The notes under the pieces are model-generated. The model was given only the letters and a program-made list of their open reading frames with translations, ran no database searches and was not told where the DNA came from. A program made the position numbers and the translations under genes. A stretch of DNA of 20,890 nucleotides from a virus. This document shows, piece after piece, positions 7,397 to 13,656 of the stretch. Location of the stretch: positions 1 to 20,890 of the IMG/VR virus record IMGVR_UViG_3300030333_004928; one strand, given 5' to 3'. Numbering within the stretch: position 1 is the first letter of the stretch; the number at the start of each line of letters is the position of its first letter.

Positions 7397-8240
7397 TTAT
7401 TGTAACGGCATATTTCGATCTGGATTTAGCAGTTACAATAATTTCGTAACGCGATCAAGGGATCGGTGGTTACAATAATTTCGTAACGCGATCAAAGCGA
7501 TCAATAGTTACAATAACTCGGACAACCACCTATATAACCTTTTAGTTACAATAACTCGGACAGGGGGTCTATAAAGATTACCCGTTACAATAGAGGTTTT
7601 TGCTGGTTTAAGTCTTTCGTTTGTAACACCCGATTTCATTTGTGGTGGATAGGCTCGCAGTATAGCGTTTTTATGTGGTGAGTTACAATAATTAACAAAA
7701 TTGGCGATTTTGCGGCCCAAGTGGGGGGGTTTCGCGTCATTTTCGCGTTACAAAAAATTTTGATTCGATCCACGCAATTTTTCCGCAAAAAAACGCAAAT
7801 TTCGCGGAGTTACAAAAAAATTGTAACTTTTTGATTTGTAACTATTTTGCGCTTATTGTAACGATTTATTGTAACATTTGCGTGTTACAATTATTATTGT
7901 AACAACGACTTTTTTTTGTAACACCCCCAGACCAAGTAGTGTAAAAAAGAAAGCGAGTGTTGTAAATAAAACCGGCTGAAAAAAGTAAAGCCGATGTGCT
8001 TAATGCACTAAGGGTTTTTATTGTAACTTAATGTGGATATACGAAAATTATTGTAACTATTATTTATATCTTCGATCCTGAGCGTTACAATAAAAGATCA
8101 TGGTTTTTTCCTGCGTTACAATAAGCCGTTACAAAAAGATACACCCGTTACAAAAATGTTCATGCGTTACAATATATATATCTCGATCTAAACCGTTACA
8201 ATATACCGAGAGAGATTTTTGCATAAAAGATCCGTTACAA
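7397..8240. repeat. GTTACAA repeat cluster C (largest)
   Basis: About 16 forward copies begin at 7432, 7469, 7507, 7545, 7584, 7682, 7747, 7809, 7884, 8084, 8115, 8128, 8147, 8166, 8195 and 8234. About 10-12 reverse copies begin near 7397, 7621, 7821, 7836, 7853, 7866, 7894, 7915, 8018 and 8048, plus TTTCGTAAC variants at 7442 and 7479. The cluster fills a 950-base gap between divergent genes. It also contains two small hairpin-forming words near 7973-8009 (CGGCT/AGCCG and GTGC/GCAC). The frame at 7508-7720 is a repeat artefact. I see no gene here. Confidence 0.9.
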
Positions 8241-8278
8241 TAGGGCTAAAATTAAGGGAGAATGCCGCATAGAAAAGA

Positions 8279-8285
8279 TTATATA
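8279..8285 (+). promoter_or_regulatory. TATA-like box opening the rightward region
   Basis: Reads TTATATA, centred about 26 nt before ATG 8308. No CACCGC box precedes it, so this first operon differs from the downstream ones. Confidence 0.5.
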
Positions 8286-8307
8286 CTACCTATTTCCTGC
8301 TCTAATT

Positions 8308-8823
8308 ATGAGAAAAGTCATACCTGCGCGTATATGTCCTATATGTAGTGGAGAATTTGAGGCAAATACGAGGGGTCGCCCTCGCCGCTTCTGTTCTCCC
8401 GAATGCACCACCAAAGCAAAGAATACTAACTTCGCTAAGAACGAAGCACTTGACCGGCCAAAGTCTAAGGGCGGTCGGGGAAATAAAATCCTTCGACCGT
8501 GTGGGTGTCCTACTCGTAAGCATAATCCCGATTGCGTTTTATCTCGCGCATTCCATGTTAATGATGAAATGAATATGCAATCAGTCGCGGCCAGCAACGC
8601 TTCAAGGATTGCTAAAGCAAAGAGAACGCTTGAGGCTCAACGACTACGGGCGGCAAACAAGCGAGCCGCCGCAATCAAGAAGGCCGGAATGATTCCGGTT
8701 GATTCAATCAGTAAAAATCTCCCTATCTATATCGCGTGTGTGAAATGTAAGGGGCGAGGTCCAATAAGGGATTTCACCGCATGGAAACAAGCGGATAGAA
8801 CCGGAGTGTGTAAGAATTGTTAG
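8308..8823 (+). CDS. Multi-zinc-ribbon protein
   Basis: 171 residues, Lys/Arg-rich, with three Cys groups: CPIC at 10-13 paired with FCSPEC at 28-33, a central PCGC…PDC group, and a C-terminal CVKC…CKNC pair ending at the last residue. A long basic helical linker (about residues 100-130) separates them. The first group resembles zinc knuckles found in viral nucleic-acid-binding proteins. Likely a DNA- or RNA-binding protein; the target is unknown. First gene of a three-gene operon with a leaderless start. Confidence 0.85.
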   Translation: MRKVIPARICPICSGEFEANTRGRPRRFCSPECTTKAKNTNFAKNEALDRPKSKGGRGNKILRPCGCPTRKHNPDCVLSRAFHVNDEMNMQSVAASNASRIAKAKRTLEAQRLRAANKRAAAIKKAGMIPVDSISKNLPIYIACVKCKGRGPIRDFTAWKQADRTGVCKNC

Positions 8824-8836
8824 GAGATGAAAAGAA

Positions 8837-8977
8837 ATGAATGAAGAAGAAATGAAAGAATTTTGGAAGAAATTAGATGAAGAAAATGAATGCGAATGCG
8901 ATAAACAAGAAGTCGAAAGATTGAGAAAAATCAAGGATGGGCTTCAAGTGGGATATTGTATGTGTGGTGTTGAGTGA
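8837..8977 (+). CDS. 46-residue acidic protein with Cys pairs
   Basis: Starts at ATG 8837 after the ribosome site AGGAGATGA. It begins MNEEEMKEFWKKLDEENECE and ends YCMCGVE, giving a CEC and a CMC pair that could form one metal site across a short helix. Its stop overlaps the next start (TGATG). Function unknown. Confidence 0.65.
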   Translation: MNEEEMKEFWKKLDEENECECDKQEVERLRKIKDGLQVGYCMCGVE

Positions 8978-9285
8978 TGGATAGATATATTGAGAAAATA
9001 GAAGACTTTGATGATGAAGAATTGAGCATGATTGCTAATGCGTTGAGCGACAAAGAATCCCGCATGAGGGAATTGGCTAACGATGAGAACCACTTGAATT
9101 TATTAGCGGTTCGACAGATAAGATTAGGAAAGAAAAATGGCCGCGATTACGCTAAGGAATGCGGCAAAGAGTGGTTTGGGGAAATGATGGAATTTTACAA
9201 GTCGGAACGGAAGAACCAATACCTGCAAGACGCGAGAAAATACGGGAAATTATCAAACCGGTTTTTTGAAGAATTATTTGAGTAA
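8977..9285 (+). CDS. Unknown acidic helical protein
   Basis: 102 residues from ATG 8977 (a GTG just before it is less likely). Almost entirely helical and charged, with an acidic start (MDRYIEKIEDFDDEELSM) and several Met and Tyr residues. Translationally coupled to the upstream 46-residue gene. No family recognised. Confidence 0.75.
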   Translation: MDRYIEKIEDFDDEELSMIANALSDKESRMRELANDENHLNLLAVRQIRLGKKNGRDYAKECGKEWFGEMMEFYKSERKNQYLQDARKYGKLSNRFFEELFE

Positions 9286-9303
9286 TGCTGGATCAATAAA
9301 CCT

Positions 9304-9325
9304 CACCGCTAAAAGATATAAATAC
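9304..9325 (+). promoter_or_regulatory. Box promoter 1
   Basis: CACCGC at 9304, then TAAAAG and the TATA element ATATAAATA. ATG 9346 lies exactly 42 nt after the first C, as in eight other copies. A GAGGA word lies between box and start. Confidence 0.8.
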
Positions 9326-9345
9326 TAAAAAAAAGAGGACTAATT

Positions 9346-9681
9346 ATGGAAAAAAGCCACACTAACAAAGCCAGCATAAAATTGATGAACAAGACTCAGA
9401 AGCACACCATTTTTGTTGATGGTGAATTAGATATTTTAGCCGCTTATCAAATCGTAGCGGGTAAAAGAGCCAACATTATTTACGGCCATTCTTTCAAGGG
9501 TCGCGCAAGACAAATTTCTTTTGATACTTGCGCTTCTTCTTTGATAAAAAATGATTTCCCGCGCCTAAGTAATGAAGAATACCGCGATATGTTCTTTAAA
9601 ATTCAAAAAGTCAAGGATGAATTGCGAGCGTTTAGAGAGAACCTGTGCCTTGAGTATGGGAACGACAAGCAGGACTCGTAA
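9346..9681 (+). CDS. Unknown 111-residue protein
   Basis: A single-gene transcription unit: box promoter upstream, hairpin plus T-run terminator downstream. The protein is basic at the N-terminus (MEKSHTNKASIKLMNKTQKH) and contains VDGELDILAAYQIVAGKRA, then a helical C-terminal half. No family recognised. The start is fixed by the 42-nt register of the promoter. Confidence 0.75.
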   Translation: MEKSHTNKASIKLMNKTQKHTIFVDGELDILAAYQIVAGKRANIIYGHSFKGRARQISFDTCASSLIKNDFPRLSNEEYRDMFFKIQKVKDELRAFRENLCLEYGNDKQDS

Positions 9682-9688
9682 TCGGATC

Positions 9689-9907
9689 ATTGTAACGGGT
9701 CGGTGGGGTTAGAACCCCATCGGCCCTAAATTTTTTTTGTCTATCAAAAATTATTGTAACGGTTCTCTATCTGAAAATATTGTAACGGATCTGGATCCAG
9801 AATTATTGTAACGCTTTGTATCGGCCAGCACGAAGCGTTACAAAAAAATATGATCTGAAAAAGTTACAATAAAAAAAGAAAAAAGCGCGTTACAAAAAAG
9901 TTACAAA
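9689..9907. repeat. GTTACAA repeat cluster D (4 reverse + 4 forward)
   Basis: Reverse copies at 9689, 9751, 9779 and 9803; forward copies at 9837, 9863, 9889 and 9900. The inner pair forms a perfect 11-nt inverted repeat, TTGTAACGCTT (9806-9816) with AAGCGTTACAA (9833-9843). A terminator hairpin sits between the first two reverse copies and box promoter 2 follows the last forward copy. Confidence 0.9.
9697..9738 (+). terminator. Rho-independent-like terminator
   Basis: GGGTCGGTGGGG (9697-9708) pairs with CCCCATCGGCCC (9715-9726) using two G-U pairs. The sequence CTAAA and eight Ts follow. It lies 16 nt after the stop at 9681. Confidence 0.8.
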
Positions 9908-9930
9908 AAAGGAAATTCGATCTTAAAAAA

Positions 9931-9954
9931 GATCACCGCTAAAAGCCTTAAATA
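9931..9954 (+). promoter_or_regulatory. Box promoter 2
   Basis: GATCACCGCTAAAAG, two bases, TTAAATA. ATG 9976 is 42 nt after the first C of CACCGC. Confidence 0.8.
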
Positions 9955-9975
9955 TTAAGAAGAAAACGGAATATC

Positions 9976-10092
9976 ATGGTTGAAACATACACCAAAGAGG
10001 ATTTACCCGCGACTGACCTTAACGAATGGGGCTACCCATCCGATGACTATATGCACATCGGAAACGGATTATTCGTAAAGAGGGATGAGTAA
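9976..10092 (+). CDS. 38-residue leaderless protein
   Basis: Starts with MVETYTKEDLPATDLNEWGY and ends FVKRDE. The start codon sits at the exact 42-nt register from the promoter box, which is the main reason to accept so short a gene. First gene of a five-gene operon. Acidic; function unknown. Confidence 0.65.
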   Translation: MVETYTKEDLPATDLNEWGYPSDDYMHIGNGLFVKRDE

Positions 10093-10094
10093 AA

Positions 10095-10391
10095 ATGAAT
10101 AGAAATGATTGGAGAGGTTTGACGAATGAATTACTTGCTGATTATGAAACCCGTTCTTTTGAACAAATGCAAGAGATAGAAACGGTGGTAAGAAATTTAA
10201 TGCCGCGAGAAACGCACCCTTGCCCTGTCGGTCTATTGATTGCTGAAATCAAGCGATTGAGAAAAGATGAGGATTTGCTTTTTGATGCTTACACACAGAT
10301 GAGAAAAGAAAGGGATTCACTTTTAAAAGAAATGAAAAACGATTTAATCGAGCAAGCACTAACCATTAGTAGCAAAAGAAACGGAGAGTAA
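10095..10391 (+). CDS. Probable coiled-coil protein
   Basis: 98 residues, nearly all helical, with a long charged heptad-like stretch in the second half (AEIKRLRKDEDLLFDAYTQM followed by RKERDSLLKEMKND). A single CPVG sits in the middle. It follows the 38-residue gene by two bases. Probably an oligomerising or scaffold-type small protein; no family recognised. Confidence 0.75.
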   Translation: MNRNDWRGLTNELLADYETRSFEQMQEIETVVRNLMPRETHPCPVGLLIAEIKRLRKDEDLLFDAYTQMRKERDSLLKEMKNDLIEQALTISSKRNGE

Positions 10392-10396
10392 AAATT

Positions 10397-10531
10397 ATGA
10401 ATCAGACTAAGATATTTTACACAGACATGACGAAAAAAACAGACGCTAAAAATTGTAAGACACACCACCCAAAAATAAGCGGTGAAAATTATTGCCGGAT
10501 ATGCAATAGAAGCAGGAGTGAGGAAGAATGA
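10397..10531 (+). CDS. 44-residue zinc-ribbon-like protein
   Basis: Begins MNQTKIFYTDMTKK and contains CKTHHP…YCRIC, a Cys/His set able to bind one zinc. It ends SEEE, encoded by a GTGAGGAAGA stretch that doubles as the ribosome site for the next gene, whose ATG overlaps its stop. Function unknown. Confidence 0.6.
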   Translation: MNQTKIFYTDMTKKTDAKNCKTHHPKISGENYCRICNRSRSEEE

Positions 10532-10683
10532 CTAAAAATTTTGAACCTAATTGCGAAGTCTATTTCAAAAAGAATTACAAAGAATTAGCACGATTAGTTA
10601 GGGGCGAACACCCAAAAAAAGTTACGGTTAAAATAGTCTTGGAAGACGGAACAGAATACATAGGCAAGGTGGAACAACAATGA
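10528..10683 (+). CDS. 51-residue beta-rich protein, paralogue of 18400
   Basis: Overlaps its neighbours by 4 nt on both sides (ATGA). The C-terminal part KVTVKIVLEDGTEYIGKVEQ resembles LLIEITFDDGDIYKGWVDKQ encoded at 18400-18507, including the acidic-Gly turn and the closing W/K-V-x-Q. The two are probably paralogues. Function unknown. Confidence 0.65.
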   Translation: MTKNFEPNCEVYFKKNYKELARLVRGEHPKKVTVKIVLEDGTEYIGKVEQQ

Positions 10684-10880
10684 AAGTTAGATGTAGTAAT
10701 TGCCTATCAGTATTTCATGTCGCCGCGCCCGATAGAAGCGTTTGGAATAGAGGCGGTAAATTCGATATTATTACCTGCTTTGAATGTGGCTTCGACAATT
10801 GGAGAAAGATTCCTCATTCAGACAAAAAGATTTCAAAGAGGCCCGACAAAATAACCACCGTTGTTTTGATTGATCCATAA
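10680..10880 (+). CDS. 66-residue zinc-ribbon protein
   Basis: Two Cys pairs, CSNC at residues 5-8 and CFEC at 33-36, are spaced as in a classic single zinc ribbon. The C-terminal tail is basic (KKISKRPDKITT). The start overlaps the upstream stop. Last gene of the operon; box promoter 3 begins 2 nt after its stop with no terminator visible. Confidence 0.75.
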   Translation: MKVRCSNCLSVFHVAAPDRSVWNRGGKFDIITCFECGFDNWRKIPHSDKKISKRPDKITTVVLIDP

Positions 10881-10881
10881 A

Positions 10882-10905
10882 GATCACCGCTAAAAGGGTT
10901 AAATA
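10882..10905 (+). promoter_or_regulatory. Box promoter 3
   Basis: GATCACCGCTAAAAG, two bases, TTAAATA, immediately after the preceding stop codon. ATG 10927 is at the 42-nt register. Confidence 0.8.
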
Positions 10906-10926
10906 GTAGTAATGAGAGAGATAATT

Positions 10927-11061
10927 ATGGGAGAAGAAGTCCATACAGAAGGAATGCTGACTAATGAATTATTTAGGCGAATGATGGAAGCCGAGAATTG
11001 GTGTTGTGGCCGATTCTGTGATGTTCCAAATTCCCCTTTATGCACCTGCGAGGATAAGTGA
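10927..11061 (+). CDS. 44-residue Cys-rich protein
   Basis: Starts at the promoter register position (an in-frame ATG at 10912 precedes the predicted RNA start). The second half carries WCCGRFCDV…CTCEDK, five Cys in about 17 residues, suggesting a compact metal site. First of two genes; the next follows with its ribosome site GGATAAGTGA overlapping this 3' end. Confidence 0.65.
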   Translation: MGEEVHTEGMLTNELFRRMMEAENWCCGRFCDVPNSPLCTCEDK

Positions 11062-11066
11062 AAAAA

Positions 11067-11453
11067 ATGTATATGAAGATAGATGAACAAGATTTTGTAA
11101 ATGCCTTTGAAAGAATGAATCGGTCCGATAATTTCTCGGTGATTGGCCGCCGAATGTTATTTGAATATTTGACCGATGTTGAAGATGATGTGGGAGAAGA
11201 AATGGAGTTAGATGTAATCGCATTCTGTTCTTCTTTTACCGAGTATGAATCAATTGATGAGTATTGCGACACCTATGATTATAGCCCGCTCACACGCGAC
11301 CGCTTGAACCATGCGGTGAAAGAAGAAGATATTGACTACCTGCGAGAAATCTTAGGTGATAAGCACCATGCCGTTATAACATGGTTTAATCACCCATTAG
11401 TGGGTTATGGTGGCTACCAAAAGACTTTCAGAATGATTCTGAGTGATTTCTAA
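11067..11453 (+). CDS. Acidic phage-family protein (NFS-x-FEYL…EMELDVIAFC type)
   Basis: 128 residues from ATG 11067. The earlier GTG 11058 is part of the ribosome site GTGA, a pattern repeated before 13334 and 13657. The order DNFSVIGRRMLFEYLTDVED, then EEMELDVIAFCSSFTEYES, matches a small uncharacterised family I recall from many phages and plasmids. I recognise the family from memory only and know of no function for it. Followed by repeat cluster E and a terminator. Confidence 0.8.
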   Translation: MYMKIDEQDFVNAFERMNRSDNFSVIGRRMLFEYLTDVEDDVGEEMELDVIAFCSSFTEYESIDEYCDTYDYSPLTRDRLNHAVKEEDIDYLREILGDKHHAVITWFNHPLVGYGGYQKTFRMILSDF

Positions 11454-11462
11454 AACGATTGG

Positions 11463-11630
11463 TTATTGTAACGCCTCGCCGTCTAAATGGCGGCGGGGCT
11501 AAATTTTTTTTTCGGCTGAAAAATTATTGTAACGCTTCTGGATCGATCCCGCGCCAGCGTTACAATAAAAATATATCATAACTCGTTACAAAAAAAGAGA
11601 ACCAAAAAAGAGTTACAAAAAAGTTACAAA
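11463..11630. repeat. GTTACAA repeat cluster E
   Basis: Reverse copies begin at 11463 and 11524; forward copies at 11559, 11585, 11612 and 11623. The inner pair is a perfect 13-nt inverted repeat, TTATTGTAACGCT (11524-11536) and AGCGTTACAATAA (11556-11568), enclosing the palindrome GGATCGATCC. The layout parallels cluster D (repeat, terminator hairpin, T-run, repeat, palindrome, forward copies, box promoter). Confidence 0.9.
11473..11512 (+). terminator. Rho-independent-like terminator
   Basis: GCCTCGCCG (11473-11481) pairs with CGGCGGGGC (11491-11499) with one G-U, followed by TAAA and nine Ts. It lies 20 nt after the stop at 11453. Confidence 0.8.
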
Positions 11631-11642
11631 AAAAGAAAAAAA

Positions 11643-11666
11643 GATCACCGCTAAAAAATATAAATA
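11643..11666 (+). promoter_or_regulatory. Box promoter 4
   Basis: GATCACCGCTAAAAAAT with TATA element ATAAATA. The nearest ATG (11686) is 40 nt from the first C and opens a 26-codon frame. The main gene starts 16 nt later at 11702, after a small GGTT/AACC hairpin. Confidence 0.75.
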
Positions 11667-11701
11667 CTTGAACGATTACGGACAAATGGTTGTGATAACC
11701 G

Positions 11702-12088
11702 ATGAGGCAAACAAAGACGATAGAAGAAAGAATAGACGCAATTTTAGGGCATACAGAATCGCTTGAGGACTTAAAAAAATTCAAGCCTAATTCGTTTTGT
11801 AAAGACTGTAAGAAGCATTACCAAATTATTCGTTCAGCACCCTATGTAATTGTGATGACTGATGACGGAGAAAAAGCACCGCAATTTTCCGGTTCGGGTG
11901 ATGCTAACTGTTTGAAGAAATTTTTAGGTCGCGATTATCCCGAATATGATTTTGAAGATGGTTATTATTACGGTGGAATATTCCAAAAAGATGTTATCAA
12001 AACGAGTAAAGAATATCGAAAGGCATTCCAAAAAGAAATCAAGAGGATCAATCAGAATGCGTGTAAATGCTCATACCCGATAATGTGA
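11702..12088 (+). CDS. Unknown protein with Cys pairs
   Basis: 128 residues. CKDC occurs near residue 33, followed by a Lys/His stretch, and CKC near the C-terminus (NACKCSYPIM). The middle is acidic and aromatic (EYDFEDGYYYGGIF). An alternative leaderless ATG at 11686 is in another frame (26 codons, ending 11766), so the main protein needs a short leader. No family recognised. Confidence 0.75.
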   Translation: MRQTKTIEERIDAILGHTESLEDLKKFKPNSFCKDCKKHYQIIRSAPYVIVMTDDGEKAPQFSGSGDANCLKKFLGRDYPEYDFEDGYYYGGIFQKDVIKTSKEYRKAFQKEIKRINQNACKCSYPIM

Positions 12089-12092
12089 GAAA

Positions 12093-12116
12093 GATCACCG
12101 CTAAAAGAGTTAAATA
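12093..12116 (+). promoter_or_regulatory. Box promoter 5
   Basis: GATCACCGCTAAAAG, two bases, TTAAATA, five bases after the preceding stop. ATG 12138 is at the 42-nt register. Confidence 0.8.
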
Positions 12117-12137
12117 GTATGACGATGAGGATTTATT

Positions 12138-12458
12138 ATGAAGCAGAACCGAGATGTGGTAAAAGACTACTTCCTATGCACATGGAATGGAGATGAAATA
12201 ATAGAATTGCACACGAAAGAAAGCCTTTGGAAAAATTATAAAGATACTAATTTATTTGAAGATGATGATTGGTTTTATGAAAGGGAAAATTTAGAAAATG
12301 TAAGCCTAACGGATTTGATGAGTATATGTGCTTATCATAAAGATAAAACGATTCATTACAACGATAATATGACTATCATGTATGTCGGAAGTAAAAAGCG
12401 GCTTGCTCTTTTTAGAGGCTACCGCGATTCTAAATTAGAGCATCTAAAATTCAAGTGA
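12138..12458 (+). CDS. Unknown 106-residue protein
   Basis: A single-gene unit between box promoters 5 and 6. Acidic middle (DTNLFEDDDWFYERENLENV) and a basic C-terminal part (VGSKKRLALFRGYRDSK). No family recognised. The start is set by the promoter register. Confidence 0.75.
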   Translation: MKQNRDVVKDYFLCTWNGDEIIELHTKESLWKNYKDTNLFEDDDWFYERENLENVSLTDLMSICAYHKDKTIHYNDNMTIMYVGSKKRLALFRGYRDSKLEHLKFK

Positions 12459-12462
12459 GAAA

Positions 12463-12486
12463 GATCACCGCTAAAAGACTTAAATA
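12463..12486 (+). promoter_or_regulatory. Box promoter 6
   Basis: GATCACCGCTAAAAG, two bases, TTAAATA. ATG 12508 is at the 42-nt register. The sequence AGTGAGAAAGATCACCGC is shared almost exactly with promoter 5. Confidence 0.8.
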
Positions 12487-12507
12487 GAAGAAAGGAGAGG
12501 ACTAATT

Positions 12508-12987
12508 ATGAGAAAAATGCCGACCAACCTAAGCCACAAAGAAGCCACCTTCCTTTATTGGTGTGCTTTGGATAAAATAGAAAATGAAAGCCGCGACCAT
12601 GCGGTTTTCATATTCGGTTCAGAAGAAAACGGCGGGCATGATTCCACCGAAATGATTACACAAAAAGAGATTTGGTCGCTTGTAAATAATTTGGCGGAAG
12701 AAGTCCAATGGCGGCAAGACATGAAAATGATTCAAAAGGTGGTGTGTGCTGATTGCGGAACGGTTTGTCCGGCCAGCATGGAAACCTTTGGGTCGAAATT
12801 GTCTATGCACAGTGGAATTTGGGCTGATTGCCCCGAATGCGGCTTGACCGGCTACGATGAAATCGTGGTGGATTGGGATCGATGGGCTAAAAATAATCTC
12901 ACACATGAAGCGAGAGAAAGAACGGCTGAACAAAACAAAAGCACCGCCAAAAGATTCTCAGATGCGTTTAGACCAAACAGGGAATGA
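12508..12987 (+). CDS. Unknown protein with zinc ribbon
   Basis: 159 residues. The N-terminal half is helical (LSHKEATFLYWCALDKIENE). The centre has CADCGTVC and, about 40 residues on, DCPECGLTG, a likely four-Cys zinc ribbon. The C-terminal tail is charged and helical. A single-gene unit. No family recognised. Confidence 0.78.
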   Translation: MRKMPTNLSHKEATFLYWCALDKIENESRDHAVFIFGSEENGGHDSTEMITQKEIWSLVNNLAEEVQWRQDMKMIQKVVCADCGTVCPASMETFGSKLSMHSGIWADCPECGLTGYDEIVVDWDRWAKNNLTHEARERTAEQNKSTAKRFSDAFRPNRE

Positions 12988-12998
12988 TCCATAAACCT

Positions 12999-13019
12999 CA
13001 CCGCAAAAAGACTTATTAA
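12999..13019 (+). promoter_or_regulatory. Box promoter 7 (variant)
   Basis: CACCGCAAAAAG followed by a weaker TATA element TTATTAA. ATG 13041 is at the 42-nt register, which rules out the earlier in-frame ATG 13026. Confidence 0.75.
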
Positions 13020-13040
13020 CTATGAATGAGAGGACTATAT

Positions 13041-13328
13041 ATGAGCAGGAGAAGAACAACCAGCGCAAATAAGATTGATGAGAAAATCCGCACGATAGAT
13101 GATATCGTAAGCGGGTTGGATGAACGAACCGATGTAGTAAATCTTGAGATTTTACGAATCTTTGATGAAAAACTGAGGATGCTTATTGAGGATATGCGGC
13201 ACGAAATCCAAACGAAAGAAACCGCATTAGAATTATTGAGATTCAAGGATAGAGTCGAGAGAATCGGTATGGATAAGATATTGGAAAAGATAGACCAATG
13301 GGTAAAACAAAATGAAGAAAACAGGTGA
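13041..13328 (+). CDS. Small helical, charged protein
   Basis: 95 residues, basic N-terminus (MSRRRTTSANKIDEK) followed by long amphipathic helices with heptad-like spacing (IDDIVSGLDERTDVVNLEIL). Probably a coiled-coil oligomer. First gene of an operon with a zinc-ribbon protein and the DUF932 protein. No family recognised. Confidence 0.78.
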   Translation: MSRRRTTSANKIDEKIRTIDDIVSGLDERTDVVNLEILRIFDEKLRMLIEDMRHEIQTKETALELLRFKDRVERIGMDKILEKIDQWVKQNEENR

Positions 13329-13333
13329 AAAAA

Positions 13334-13636
13334 ATGGAGAGTATAATTTGTGAAAAATGCGGAGAAGACCTAACAGATGTTGCCGAAGAAGAAGATAATG
13401 CAGAATTGATAATGATTGTTTGTTCTTGCGGGCATAGAACCAAAGGACCTGCATACCCTAAATTCAAAAGATTCCGGCCATACAAGGCAGAATTAAATGC
13501 CGATGAAATAAAAATGCTTTTGGCTTTAGACCGCATACTACCTAAAGATGTATCAGAATTTATGGAGATAGAATATAAGGGCGAATACGGCCGATTCATT
13601 AGAAAATTATCGAGAGGATATAGGGGCTACGATTAA
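13334..13636 (+). CDS. Zinc-ribbon protein
   Basis: 100 residues from ATG 13334, preceded by the ribosome site GGTGA within the upstream gene's stop region. CEKCGEDL at the N-terminus and CSCGHRTKG about 22 residues on form a classic zinc ribbon. The rest is basic and helical (KFKRFRPYKAELNADEIKML). Likely nucleic-acid binding by analogy only. Confidence 0.78.
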   Translation: MESIICEKCGEDLTDVAEEEDNAELIMIVCSCGHRTKGPAYPKFKRFRPYKAELNADEIKMLLALDRILPKDVSEFMEIEYKGEYGRFIRKLSRGYRGYD

Positions 13637-13656
13637 AAAAATAAGGAGTGAAAAAA

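Noticed and set aside
7508-7720. A 70-codon minus-strand gene in cluster C
   Set aside because: It is a translation of the repeats themselves (recurring VNYC/IVT words) and has no start signal.
5207-8240. CRISPR array from the many short repeats
   Set aside because: Units are about 10 nt, occur in both orientations, have irregular spacing and A-rich spacers, and no cas genes are present.
5451-8240. An insertion sequence or transposon
   Set aside because: No transposase-like frame, no target duplication and no long terminal inverted repeats; the inverted repeats seen are local hairpins.
13016-13599. Minus-strand frames opposite the 13041 and 13334 genes
   Set aside because: Ser/Phe/Leu-rich shadows of Glu/Lys-rich plus-strand genes, with no signals of their own.
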